A program made the translations under genes and the position numbers. DNA of 64,000 bases, taken from NCBI GenBank assembly GCA_035652075.1, contig DASREL010000110.1, positions 68,049 to 132,048 on the forward strand, read 5' to 3'. A model generated the notes under the pieces. It was not told the DNA's origin, made no database searches, and saw nothing but the letters and a program-made list of their open reading frames with translations. The stretch's first letter is position 1. Every line of letters starts with the position of its first letter. This stretch comes from Gp6-AA45 sp035652075. GTDB lineage: Bacteria; Acidobacteriota; Vicinamibacteria; Vicinamibacterales; CAVVIG01. Below, piece after piece: positions 9,501-17,673 of the stretch.

Positions 9501-9744
9501 CGTAGTTGTCGGTCTTCCACACGCCGCCGCCGGTCGCGCCGAAGTAAAACACGTTCGGCTGCGTGCGGACGCCGACCGCGGCCGTCGATCGGCCGCCGCG
9601 ATGCGGCCCGACCGATCGCCACTTCAAATCCTGATACGTGTTCGGGTTGACGATCGCGTTCGCGTTCGACTGCGCATGATCGCGAACCTGATTGACGGTG
9701 ATGAGGCCGGTGATCGCGAGGGCGAACAGGATGGTCTTACGCAT
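6532..9744 (-). CDS. Secreted BNR/Asp-box repeat protein (sortilin/VPS10-like)
   Basis: 1070-residue exported protein with signal peptide (MRKTILFALAITGLITV) and about eleven Asp-box (S/T-x-D-x-G-x-T/H-W) repeats spread over residues 60-730, for example GVYKSTDAGRTW, GVYRTRDGGKTW, GVYKTTDGGDHW, GLHKSTDGGKTF and YVHKSIDGGVHW. These predict one or two beta-propellers as in sialidase/sortilin proteins. The C-terminal third (about 800-970) looks like a beta-sandwich, with a Gly/Arg-rich loop, then a helical tail. No sialidase catalytic set is recognisable, so the role is probably binding or glycan-related. A linker around residues 750-800 is repeat-derived, including VAQAFRLA encoded by a degenerate REP element. 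Expansion of this family is typical of Acidobacteriota. Confidence 0.9.
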   Translation of the reverse strand: MRKTILFALAITGLITVNQVRDHAQSNANAIVNPNTYQDLKWRSVGPHRGGRSTAAVGVRTQPNVFYFGATGGGVWKTDNYGITWMPVSDGQIPTGSIGAIDVADSNPNVIYVGTGSEAIRSNVILGRGVYKSTDAGRTWQFVGLHDVGQIGQLKIHPKNPDIAYVAAVGNPFAWGPERGVYRTRDGGKTWQKVLSINDQTGVVSIAINWQNPNELYAGAWRAQRKPWTIISGGPASEGGVYKTTDGGDHWSRMGNGLPDDLIGKVWVDIAQSNPKVVYAQVEAKGAKGGLYRSDDGGAKWTIVNSTQALRARPFYFNKVFANPKDENEVWVTELGLHKSTDGGKTFTTVADPHGDNHIVWFNADNPKVMIETNDGGANITQDGGRSWSTQNNQPTAEMYHVDADEQFPYLIYGPQQDTGKNLAVPQFPPTAWGPDDPRQLWIPLPGCESGQVRPIPSGKIVYGDCKGEFGRMNMATGQEQNYWINPQQRYGKEPQNMMYRFVRQSPIEIDAHNPNIVYHGSQYVHKSIDGGVHWTKFSPDVTANGPEGHVTSGEPITRDMTGEEVYAALYSMRSSRLEPGVFWTGSNDGPVWVTKDNGAHWKNVTPPMPPGGRVHTIEDSPHRKGSAYVSIYRMYENDFKPYAYMTNDYGEHWTLLTDGNNGIPADQPMHVVREDPEQEGLLYAGTLEGAYVSFDQGKHWQSLQLNLPNTPVTDIKVHHGDLVIATMGRSFWIMDDVAPLRQIAASMNKRQRPTSTANDGQDGRERQERRDVVRVSMQTPAAKSDDGAKSGVAQAFRLAPIKPFDNASVFLFTPAPAYRVHYNASQGRPDWPEYPAAGARIDYFLANPSGDVKLEILDTAGKVVREYTNAVRAAPAGGRGGGRRGGGLPSTLPTKVGMNRFVWDLRYPGGPAGAGDGEGGGFGGNGPLVAPGTYRARLTANGVTKTEAFTVKIDPRIAKDGITTADLQAQTTFQLKVRDLLADARQLSARLRQAIDAKKGNESALQAVQARLVTKSGPYEDQMFIDQVSNIGREMGQADQKVPASAIERFAQLQKEWTSIKADAEKALQ
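7349..7368 (-). repeat. Degenerate REP-like element inside the BNR-protein gene
   Basis: Minus strand GTCGCGCAGGCCTTCAGGCT is a decayed copy of family A with GTAG changed to GTCG. It is read in frame as VAQAFRLA (residues 793-800). The same reading register is used by the copy in the S9 peptidase at 25788-25814. Confidence 0.65.
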
Positions 9745-9758
9745 GAGGAAGTCCCCTT

Positions 9759-9812
9759 GTAGCGCAGGCTTTCAGGCCTGCTGCAACCGGCAGGGCTAAA
9801 GCCCTGCGCTAC
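9759..9812. repeat. Inverted pair of REP-like elements (REPIN-like)
   Basis: Two family-A palindromes face each other: plus-strand GTAG at 9759-9762 with its hairpin, and minus-strand GTAG at 9809-9812 with perfect arms GCAGGGCT-AA-AGCCCTGC (9790-9807). They are separated by a few bases. Outward-facing GTAG ends with paired hairpins is the classic REPIN/BIME arrangement. The right-hand GTAG gives the TAG stop of the metallophosphatase gene. The element fills the gap between that gene and the BNR-protein start. Confidence 0.75.
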
Positions 9813-11041
9813 GGCTGTAGATCAATGCGAGATTTGCCATTGTAAGGCGTGTAGGTGCCGTGTGACGGCACGACTTCGACAGAAAGTTTCTCGCCGTCGA
9901 CGTACACGACCAGAAAGTGATGCGGGTTGTCTTCGAGTTTCGGACCCGGCCGTGCGACGTGCTCGACGCGGACGTGATCGGCGGCTGCGAGCGTCTCGTA
10001 TTCCCGAAGATCGGGCTCGGCTGTGTAGACGTACGTCGGCGCACCGCCGCCGCCCGAAATGATCTGGTCGAGTCGATGCGCCCTGCCGTCGCGCGTATAG
10101 TGCTCGGTCCAGTGATCGAACAGATGATCGTGGCCGGCGAGGAACAGCTTCACGTGATGCTTCCGAAACAGCGGCATGTAGAGGCCACGAATGACCAGCG
10201 CCTGCGGCGACAATCCGCCGGCCGCGACCGGCGTGCCGTTGGGCAATAGCTGCGACGAGGAGGCGCCGCTGTACCGGCCGGACGAAAACGCCGGATGGTG
10301 CATGAACACGACAATGTTCTTGTAGCGGTTCTTGTCGAGGTGATCGAGTTGGTCGCTCACCCACGCGAGCTGCGTAACGTCGCCGGGAATGTTCGAATCG
10401 AGACCGATGAGAAACGTGTTGCCGAACGCGATGGAGAACGTGGCGTAACCGGCCAGCCGGCGCGGCGATCCTTCCGGCGGAATCAGTTTCGAGACCGCCG
10501 ACAGCGTGTTATGCAGCCCAATCGAATGATCCGGATCGCCGGCAGGCATGCCGGTCACGTCGTGATTGCCGGGCACAAAGAAGAACGGCAGGTTCGCACC
10601 TTTCGTGACGCGCTCGACGATCGGTGTGAACACATCGTTCCATCGCTCGCTGTCAGGACCGCGCCACACCGCATCACCTGACTGCACGACGAACCGGACG
10701 CGATCGGGGCCGCCGTTCAGCGTTTTCACTTTTTCCAGCAGCGCGTCAATCACTGCACGATGATCGGGCTCTGTTTCCGGCTTCGCGGGGAGCAGCCGTC
10801 GCGCGTCCGCGCCTTCAGGTACACGGCAGTCACACCGCGTGTCGCCGTACGCGATGAACGCGAATCGCGTGATGTTCGCCGACGCCGCTTCGGACGGCAG
10901 CGGCGTCGCCGGCGGAGCGATCGGCCGCACGCGCGTAAACGTTGGCAACGGACCAGGTATCGGCTGCGCTTGCTGTCCGTACACAATGCAACCGCAGAGC
11001 ACGCTCAGACCACTCAGCAGAAGAAAACCGGGGCGACGCAT
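9809..11041 (-). CDS. Secreted calcineurin-like metallophosphoesterase
   Basis: 410-residue exported phosphoesterase with the complete binuclear-metal motif set in order: FIAYGDTRCD, VVQSGDAVWRG, FFVPGNHDV, VVFMHHPAF and LFLAGHDHLFDH. The start is placed at the ATG at 11041 because it opens a compact signal peptide (MRRPGFLLLSGLSVLCGC); a start 11 codons earlier is possible. Substrate is unknown; extracytoplasmic phosphomonoester or nucleotide hydrolysis would fit. It is divergent from the ADOP permease at 11087, with a 45-base shared promoter region. The stop codon lies inside a REP-like element. Confidence 0.9.
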   Translation of the reverse strand: MRRPGFLLLSGLSVLCGCIVYGQQAQPIPGPLPTFTRVRPIAPPATPLPSEAASANITRFAFIAYGDTRCDCRVPEGADARRLLPAKPETEPDHRAVIDALLEKVKTLNGGPDRVRFVVQSGDAVWRGPDSERWNDVFTPIVERVTKGANLPFFFVPGNHDVTGMPAGDPDHSIGLHNTLSAVSKLIPPEGSPRRLAGYATFSIAFGNTFLIGLDSNIPGDVTQLAWVSDQLDHLDKNRYKNIVVFMHHPAFSSGRYSGASSSQLLPNGTPVAAGGLSPQALVIRGLYMPLFRKHHVKLFLAGHDHLFDHWTEHYTRDGRAHRLDQIISGGGGAPTYVYTAEPDLREYETLAAADHVRVEHVARPGPKLEDNPHHFLVVYVDGEKLSVEVVPSHGTYTPYNGKSRIDLQP

Positions 11042-11086
11042 AAACGCGGATGTTAGCATTCCCGGCTGCTCCACCGTCTTACCACC

Positions 11087-13531
11087 ATGACCCGCTTCCT
11101 GCAGGCCGTCCGCGTCCCGACACTCCTGACGCTGTCGCTCGCCATCGCCGCCACGACGACGATGTTCAGCGTCGTTGATGCGGCGCTGCTTCGTCCGGTT
11201 CCGTTTTCAGAGCCGGATACGATCGCGATGCTCTACGTCACACGGACGACACCGCAGGAGGGTACGGTGCGCCTGCGCTGGTCGCGTCCAGTCATCGGCG
11301 CGCTGGACGACGCCGTCGCCCACGCGTCGAACTCGGCGTTCGACACGATTGCGTCGGTCTCCGGCGCCAACGTCACGATCGCCGGCGGCGGCGATGGAGC
11401 GGAGCAAGTGGAGGGCGAGCTCGTGTCGCCGTCGTACTTTCGCGCGCTTCGTGTCGCGCCGTCGCTCGGTCGCGTGTTTCGCGCCGACGAGGACGCCTCG
11501 CCGAACAGCGCGATGGTCGCGGCACTGAGTGACGGCGTCTGGCATCAGCGGTTTCATTCGGATCCGGACATCGTCGGGAAGACCGTTCGGGTCAACGATG
11601 TGCCGCTGACGATCGTCGGCGTGCTACCGGCTGGTTTTGCCGGCATCACGGGCCGCAGCGTGATCTGGATTCCGCGCGTGATGGCGCCGCAGCTCACCTA
11701 CGCGGACTATCTCGTCACGCCTCAACACTTCATCAGCGTGGTCGCGCGCCTGCGAAGCGGCGTGTCGATGGAGCGGGCCAATGCCGAGCTCGCGACCTAT
11801 GCCGTCGGTCTCGCCGACCGCGGCGCGGCGACGGACGCGGCGTGGGGCGCGGTGGCGGTTCCGATCGGCGACGCGCGCATCGACGGCACCCTCCGTCGAT
11901 CGGTGCTTCTGCTGCTGGCCGCGGCGCTCTGCGTGCTGGCGATTGCGTGCCTCAACGTCGCGTGCGTGCTGCTCGCGCGCGGACAGGTCCGTCGGCACGA
12001 GTTCGCAGTCCGCCTGGCACTCGGCGCCAGTCGCGGTCGCGTGATTCGCCAACTGCTGACCGAGGGGCTGCTGCTGGCGGCGATCGCCGGCGTTTGCGGA
12101 ACCGTCGTCACCTTCTGGGCGACGGACGTGCTCGCGCGCAGCGCGCCGGGCATCGCCCCCTTGATGCGCAACGACTACGCGGCTGTCGGCTCGTTCGCCA
12201 CGCCATCAGTCGACATGCGCGTGCTGCTGTTTGCGATTGCAACCACGATCGTCACCACGGTTGGCTTTTCGCTCGCGCCGGCCCTACAGGCATCCCGGCC
12301 CGATCTCGTGCCCGACTTGAAAGCCGATGCGCGCAGCGGACAGCGTCATCCAGCATTGGCGGCACTGGTCGCGACAGAGGTCGCGATGGCGGTCGTGCTG
12401 GTGGCCAGCGCGGGGCTGCTGCTCGAGAGCTTCTCGCGGATCAACGGCCGGCGCGTCGGGTTTTCGAGCGAGCGCGTCATCACGTTCTGGATCCGCCCGC
12501 CCAGCTCACGGTATCCGCCACAAGCCGGACCCGCGATCCTCGAACGAATTCTGGCGCGCATCGAGCGCGTGCCGGGCGTCGACGCCGCCGCCGTGAACCG
12601 ATGCGTGCCGTTCACCGGCTGCGCTCGCACGGTCGCGTTCTTTCCCGATCGCGACAACCGCACCCCGCCGATGGTCGGTCGCCACTACACGTCGCCGGAT
12701 TACTTTCGTGCGCTCGGCATCCCGCTGATTGCCGGTCGCGTGTTGAACGCGGACGATCGCGCGGGACGACCGCCGGTCGCGGTCGTCAACGCGAGCGGTG
12801 CGCGGCGGTTCTGGCCGGGCGAGAGTCCGATCGGCAAGCGTGTCTGGTTCGGAACGACAACTGGCCCGTTTTCGGATCCGTCCCACGCAGTCGAAATCGT
12901 CGGAGTCGTCGGCGACGTCAAGTACGAAGGCGTCGAACAAAACGACACGAGCCGCGCCGATTTCTACACGTCCTTCCGGCAGTTTGCGTACCCCGACTCG
13001 ATGATCGTCATCAAAGCGAGTGCAGGGGCGACGTCGCTGTTGCCGGCATTGCGCGCCGCCGTGGCGGAGGTCGATGCATCGACGCCGATCTTCGACGTGC
13101 AATCAGTCGATGACCGCATCGATCTCGCGACCGCCCGTCCTCGCTTCAACGCGACGCTCGTCGGCGCGTTCGCGATGCTGGCGCTGATCCTGGCGGCCAC
13201 CGGCGTTTACGGCGTGCTGTCGTACAGCGTGTCGGTTCGGATGCGCGAGCTCGGCATCCGTCTCGCGCTCGGGGCCGACGACCGCCGGCTCGTGGCGATG
13301 GTCGTCGGTCAGGGTCTCCGGCTGGCGGCGATCGGCGGCGTGTGCGGCGTCGCGCTGGCGCTGGCTGTCGGCCGGCTGTTGCAATCGGTGCTCGTCGATG
13401 TCGCTGCCACCGACACCCGAGTCCTCGCGTCGGCCGCGGGTGTCATGCTGCTTGCGGCTCTCGGCGCCGGCGTCATCCCGGCCCGTCGCGCGGCGGCCGT
13501 CGATCCGCTTACAGTATTGCGTCATGAGTAA
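11087..13531 (+). CDS. ADOP-family ABC transporter permease
   Basis: 814-residue permease of the same duplicated MacB/FtsX type as the two on the minus strand, but beginning almost directly at the first helix (TLLTLSLAIAATTTMFSVVDA) with no cytoplasmic prefix. First FtsX unit about 270-410 (LARGQVRRHEFAVRLALGAS), second MacB core about 450-680, last FtsX unit 690-814 (SVRMRELGIRLALGAD), ending PARRAAAVDPLTVLRHE. Its stop overlaps the next start by 8 bases (ATGAGTAA), so the M20 hydrolase downstream is translationally coupled. No PadR gene or ATPase is adjacent. Confidence 0.94.
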   Translation: MTRFLQAVRVPTLLTLSLAIAATTTMFSVVDAALLRPVPFSEPDTIAMLYVTRTTPQEGTVRLRWSRPVIGALDDAVAHASNSAFDTIASVSGANVTIAGGGDGAEQVEGELVSPSYFRALRVAPSLGRVFRADEDASPNSAMVAALSDGVWHQRFHSDPDIVGKTVRVNDVPLTIVGVLPAGFAGITGRSVIWIPRVMAPQLTYADYLVTPQHFISVVARLRSGVSMERANAELATYAVGLADRGAATDAAWGAVAVPIGDARIDGTLRRSVLLLLAAALCVLAIACLNVACVLLARGQVRRHEFAVRLALGASRGRVIRQLLTEGLLLAAIAGVCGTVVTFWATDVLARSAPGIAPLMRNDYAAVGSFATPSVDMRVLLFAIATTIVTTVGFSLAPALQASRPDLVPDLKADARSGQRHPALAALVATEVAMAVVLVASAGLLLESFSRINGRRVGFSSERVITFWIRPPSSRYPPQAGPAILERILARIERVPGVDAAAVNRCVPFTGCARTVAFFPDRDNRTPPMVGRHYTSPDYFRALGIPLIAGRVLNADDRAGRPPVAVVNASGARRFWPGESPIGKRVWFGTTTGPFSDPSHAVEIVGVVGDVKYEGVEQNDTSRADFYTSFRQFAYPDSMIVIKASAGATSLLPALRAAVAEVDASTPIFDVQSVDDRIDLATARPRFNATLVGAFAMLALILAATGVYGVLSYSVSVRMRELGIRLALGADDRRLVAMVVGQGLRLAAIGGVCGVALALAVGRLLQSVLVDVAATDTRVLASAAGVMLLAALGAGVIPARRAAAVDPLTVLRHE

Positions 13532-14780
13532 CGCACCGAATGCGCAGCGGGTCATCGATGATTTGCGGGAACTCGCCGCGCGAACGTCAACTGCCGACGG
13601 CGCCCAACGCCTCGCGTGGGGACCGGTCTGGCGCGAGGCGCGTGAGTGGTTCCGCGGAAAGATCAGCGCGCTCGGGTTGGCGATCGACACCGATTCAGCG
13701 GGCAACAACTGGGTGACGCTGCCCGGTGCCTCGTCGAAAAGCGTCCTGGTCGCGAGCCATCTCGATTCCGTGCCCAACGGCGGTTGGCTCGACGGCTGCC
13801 TCGGCGTCGTCGCCGGCCTCGAAGCCTTGCGGATGTATGCGGGCACCAAGCCACCCGTCACGCTACGGCTCGTCGACTGGGCCGACGAAGAGGGTGCGCG
13901 ATTCGGACGCAGTTTGCTCGGATCGGCCGCGGCCGCCGGGTCACTCAAGGTCGACGAAGTGCGACACCTCGTCGATCGGCAGGGGACGAAGCTCGTTGAC
14001 GCGCTGCAGGAGAACGGCGTCGCACTCGACGCGATGCTGAACGCGCACGCGGAGTTGAAGAAGATCGATGCGCGCGCGTATCTCGAGCTGCACATCGAGC
14101 AGGGACCCGTGCTCGAGTCGATGAACAAATCGACCGGCGTCGTCCTCGGCACGTTCGGCGTCGAGCGTCACATGCTGCGATTCACCGGCCAGGCCGCTCA
14201 CTCGGGATCGACGCCGATCCCGATGCGGCGGGATGCGTTTCTCGCGGCGGCGCAAGCGGCGCTGGCGTTCCGCGAGATTGCGAAGCACCACTCGAAACCG
14301 GGCGCCGGCGTCGTCTGCACGGTCGGCGTCGTGAACGTCGAACCGAAAATCGTGACGGCCGTTCCCGGCGTCTGCGAGATCTCGCTCGATCAACGCGCGC
14401 TCGATCCGAACGTCCTCGCGGCGATGTTTCGCGACGCGCACGAGGCCGCGGATCGCGCGGCGAAAGACAACAACGTCAGCGTGGAGTGGAAGTTGATCTG
14501 GCGGATCGAGCCGCGGCCGTTCGACCCGACGCTCCTGCGGCTGTGCGAGGAAGCGGTGCGCGAAGAAACCGGGGAAGCGCCGCGCCTGCCGTCGGGGCCG
14601 CTGCACGACGCGGCCGAAATGGTGCCGCACATGCCGGTCGTGATGATGTTCGCGTACTCGTCGAACGGCCTATCGCACTGCAAGGAAGAAGACACGCCGC
14701 TGCCGCATCTCGAGAAGACGATTCGCGCGTACTTGCGCCTCGTAAAGAAGACCGTGGACCACGTGGCCGCGCAGGTATAA
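13524..14780 (+). CDS. M20-family Zn-dependent amidohydrolase (carbamoylase/allantoate amidohydrolase type)
   Basis: 418-residue cytoplasmic dimetal hydrolase of the hydantoinase/carbamoylase branch of M20, which hydrolyses N-carbamoyl amino acids or allantoate. Metal-ligand motifs are VASHLDSVPNGGWLDG, the DEEGARFG pair, LELHIEQGPVLE, and GPLHDAAEM near the C-terminus. The dimerisation/lid segment GQAAHSGSTPIPMRRDA is intact. The ATG at 13524 is chosen because it overlaps the ADOP stop and fits the family N-terminus. Precise substrate cannot be assigned. Confidence 0.9.
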   Translation: MSNAPNAQRVIDDLRELAARTSTADGAQRLAWGPVWREAREWFRGKISALGLAIDTDSAGNNWVTLPGASSKSVLVASHLDSVPNGGWLDGCLGVVAGLEALRMYAGTKPPVTLRLVDWADEEGARFGRSLLGSAAAAGSLKVDEVRHLVDRQGTKLVDALQENGVALDAMLNAHAELKKIDARAYLELHIEQGPVLESMNKSTGVVLGTFGVERHMLRFTGQAAHSGSTPIPMRRDAFLAAAQAALAFREIAKHHSKPGAGVVCTVGVVNVEPKIVTAVPGVCEISLDQRALDPNVLAAMFRDAHEAADRAAKDNNVSVEWKLIWRIEPRPFDPTLLRLCEEAVREETGEAPRLPSGPLHDAAEMVPHMPVVMMFAYSSNGLSHCKEEDTPLPHLEKTIRAYLRLVKKTVDHVAAQV

Positions 14781-14792
14781 TCCGCGCGGCAC

Positions 14793-17465
14793 GTGCCCCT
14801 CTCTGCCGGATCACGACTAGGCCCATACGAGATACAGACGCCGCTCGGCGCCGGCGGCATGGGCGAAGTCTATCGGGCGCGTGATACCCGCCTCGATCGC
14901 ATCGTCGCCGTCAAGGTCCTGTCCGACGCGTTGAGCGGATCGTCCGACCTCCGCGAGCGGTTCGATCGCGAAGCGCGCGCTGTCGCCGCGCTGAACCATC
15001 CACACATCTGCACCCTCCATGATGTGGGCCACGAAGGCGGCGTCGATTTTCTGGTGATGGAATACGTCGACGGCGAGACGGTCGCCGATCGACTGAAGAC
15101 CGGACCGCTGCCCATCGCGGAGGTGCTCCGCTACGGCATGCAGATCGCGGACGCGCTCGATCGCGCGCACCGCGCCGGCATCATCCACCGCGATCTCAAA
15201 CCCGGCAATGTGATGCTGACCAAGTCCGGCGCGAAGCTGCTCGACTTCGGTCTTGCGAAACACGCGGCACCGCACGCGGCGGCCGGCGTCACGCTGATGC
15301 CCACGACGCCGGCGAACCTGACGGCGGCGGGCACAATCCTCGGTACGTTCCAGTACATGGCGCCGGAGCAGCTCGAAGGCCGTGACGCCGACGCGCGCAC
15401 TGACATTTTCGCATTCGGCACGCTGCTGTACGAGATGGCGACCGGTCGCAAAGCGTTTGACGGCAAGACGCAGGCGACGTTGATCGCGTCCATTCTCGAC
15501 CGCGAGCCGCAGCCCGTGACGACCGTCGTGCCTGCCGCACCGCCGGCACTCGAACGCGTGATCCGGATCGCGATCGCGAAGGATCCCGACGATCGGTGGC
15601 AGACCGCGCGAGACATGCTGCGGGAGCTCAAGGAAGCCGCCGGCGTCACGACGTCGGTGATCACGACCACGCCGGCAACGGGCGCGATCACCATGCCGAC
15701 CGCGCGATCATCGCGGCTGCCGTGGATCCTTGCGGCACTGGCGAGCATTCTCGCCGTTGCGGCCGTCGTGTTCGCCCTTCGGAAGCCGGAGGAGGCACCC
15801 GCCGCGATCTCGCGCTTCGTCCTGTCGCCCCCACCGAAGACACAATTCACGTCGAACACGATCGTCTCGGCGGCGCCGAACGGACGCTACCTGGCCTTTA
15901 CCGCCGGCGCCGAAGGGAGTTCGCAACTCTGGCTGCGACCGCTCGAGTCAGCCGAGGCGGTGCCGGTGGCCGGGACGGCCGGCGGTGGCATCGCGTTCTG
16001 GTCGCCGGACAGCCGGTATCTCGGATTCTTCGCCGACGGAAAACTGAAGAAGTTGCCGATCTCCGGCGGGCCACCAATCGTGATCTGCGATGCGCCCGTC
16101 GTCGGCAACAACCGCGGGGGCGCCGCGTGGGGATCCAAAGACGTGATTGTGTTTCAGCCGGCCAACGAAGGCCCGCTGCATCGAGTCGCCGCCGGCGGCG
16201 GCGCCTCGACGCCCGCGACGACGCTCGACAAGAAGGACGGCGAGACGGCGCACCGATATCCCACCTTCCTTCCAGACGGCGATCATTTTCTGTTCGTCGC
16301 GCTCCCTTCGCGATCCATTGTGCTGGCGTCCTTGAGTTCGCCGGAACGGAAGACGCTGTTCAAAGCGGATTCGAAACCCGTGTTCGCGCGTCCGGGGTAC
16401 GTCCTGTTCCTGCGTCAGAATACGCTGATGGCGCAGCGGTTCGACACGAAGCGCCTCGACGTCGTCGGCGATCCGATCGCCGTCGGGCAGACCGTTCGAT
16501 CGAATCCGGGATTCGGGTCGGCGGCATTCGCCGTTTCCGACAACGGGCTACTCACGTACGGCACAGGACTGGCCAGTAACAGCGGACAGGTGGCATGGGT
16601 CGACAAGAACGGTCGCGCAACGCCAGCACTCGAAGGCTCGTTCGATTACCGTGGCATCGCCCTGTCGCCCGACAGCAAACAAGTCGTCTCGCACCGGCAT
16701 GAAGAACCCGCCGGCGGCGGCCTGTGGCTGACGGACATCGCGCGCGGCACGACATCACGGTTTACGTCGACCAACAGCCACGACGAATTCCCCGTGTGGT
16801 CGCCGGACGGAACGCAAATCGCGTTCGCGTCGAACCGCGATGAGAAGCGGTTCACGCTGTTCGTCAAGCCGGCGAACGGCGGCAGCGACGAGCGGCAGAT
16901 ATTCAAAGGCGGGAGTGACGCGATACCGACGGACTGGTCCGCAGACGGACGGTCCCTGCTGTTCATGATGAACAATCCGAAGACCGATACCGACGACGTG
17001 TGGCTGCTGCCGATGACCGGCGATCGCACGCCGCGGCAGTTGACGAACACGCCGTTCGAAGAGGCGGCGGCGCGGTTCTCGCCCGACGGCCGGTACTTCA
17101 CGTACCTGACGAACGAATCGAAACGCTTCGAGCTGTATCTGCAGTCGGTCGCGCCGGGCGGCGGCAAATGGCAGATTTCGAACACCGGCGGTGCGTATTC
17201 GTACTGGCGCCGCGACGGTAAAGAACTGTACTACGTCACCCTTGATGGCATCGTCAAAGCGGTGTCGATCGATCTGCGCGGTCCGGCGCCCATCATCGGC
17301 ACCGCGCGCGAGCTGTTCCGATCACGCAGCGTCGTCCGCAACGACGGATCGCCGCTCGACGTCGACACCGGCGGAGACCGTTTCATCATGGTCGTGCCGG
17401 TCGATCAAACCGAGGCGTCCGTGAGCGTCGTGCTGAACTGGACGGCCGCCTTTTCGACAAAGTGA
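14793..17465 (+). CDS. Membrane Ser/Thr protein kinase with C-terminal WD40-like (PD40) sensor domain
   Basis: 890-residue Hanks-type kinase. Residues 10-280 hold the kinase domain: glycine loop LGAGGMGEVYRA (18-29), Lys41 in AVKVL, catalytic HRDLKPGN (132-139), DFG (151-153) and the APEQLEG motif. A single membrane helix follows near 310-330 (LPWILAALASILAVAAVVFA). Residues 340-890 are repeated PD40/TolB-like blades (FWSPDSRYLGFFADG, VWSPDGTQIAFASN, RFSPDGRYFTYL), predicting an extracytoplasmic beta-propeller. The start is GTG at 14793, 12 bases after the M20 gene. All catalytic residues are present. This receptor-kinase architecture is very common in Acidobacteriota; the ligand is unknown. 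Confidence 0.95.
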   Translation: MPLSAGSRLGPYEIQTPLGAGGMGEVYRARDTRLDRIVAVKVLSDALSGSSDLRERFDREARAVAALNHPHICTLHDVGHEGGVDFLVMEYVDGETVADRLKTGPLPIAEVLRYGMQIADALDRAHRAGIIHRDLKPGNVMLTKSGAKLLDFGLAKHAAPHAAAGVTLMPTTPANLTAAGTILGTFQYMAPEQLEGRDADARTDIFAFGTLLYEMATGRKAFDGKTQATLIASILDREPQPVTTVVPAAPPALERVIRIAIAKDPDDRWQTARDMLRELKEAAGVTTSVITTTPATGAITMPTARSSRLPWILAALASILAVAAVVFALRKPEEAPAAISRFVLSPPPKTQFTSNTIVSAAPNGRYLAFTAGAEGSSQLWLRPLESAEAVPVAGTAGGGIAFWSPDSRYLGFFADGKLKKLPISGGPPIVICDAPVVGNNRGGAAWGSKDVIVFQPANEGPLHRVAAGGGASTPATTLDKKDGETAHRYPTFLPDGDHFLFVALPSRSIVLASLSSPERKTLFKADSKPVFARPGYVLFLRQNTLMAQRFDTKRLDVVGDPIAVGQTVRSNPGFGSAAFAVSDNGLLTYGTGLASNSGQVAWVDKNGRATPALEGSFDYRGIALSPDSKQVVSHRHEEPAGGGLWLTDIARGTTSRFTSTNSHDEFPVWSPDGTQIAFASNRDEKRFTLFVKPANGGSDERQIFKGGSDAIPTDWSADGRSLLFMMNNPKTDTDDVWLLPMTGDRTPRQLTNTPFEEAAARFSPDGRYFTYLTNESKRFELYLQSVAPGGGKWQISNTGGAYSYWRRDGKELYYVTLDGIVKAVSIDLRGPAPIIGTARELFRSRSVVRNDGSPLDVDTGGDRFIMVVPVDQTEASVSVVLNWTAAFSTK

Positions 17466-17481
17466 AGTGAAAGGAACCGTG

Positions 17482-17658
17482 ATGCGAAGTGTCTGCTGGC
17501 TGCTCATCGGACTCGCGGCGCTGGCGTTCGCCGTCGGCACGGCGAACGCGTTCATGCACACCACATTCCTGCTGGAACCCGTCGGCTTCTGGCGCGGCGC
17601 CGTCGGGTTCCTGCTGTTCGCTATCGCGATCCGGATGATGGACTCACGAAATGGCTAA
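17482..17658 (+). CDS. Small two-helix membrane protein
   Basis: 58 residues: two hydrophobic helices (VCWLLIGLAALAFAVGTANAF and GFWRGAVGFLLFAIAI) joined by a short loop. The ATG at 17482 has a good Shine-Dalgarno (AAAGGA) 7 bases upstream, preferred over the GTG at 17467. It follows the kinase stop by 16 bases, so it is probably cotranscribed. I do not recognise the family. It is convergent with the tricorn-like gene. Confidence 0.7.
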   Translation: MRSVCWLLIGLAALAFAVGTANAFMHTTFLLEPVGFWRGAVGFLLFAIAIRMMDSRNG

Positions 17659-17673
17659 TGCCAGGTGCCATCT

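Noticed and set aside
14776..14781. TATAAT just before the kinase start as a promoter
   Set aside because: It overlaps the stop codon of the M20 gene and no -35 box lies at proper spacing; it could drive a leaderless transcript, but the evidence is only one hexamer.
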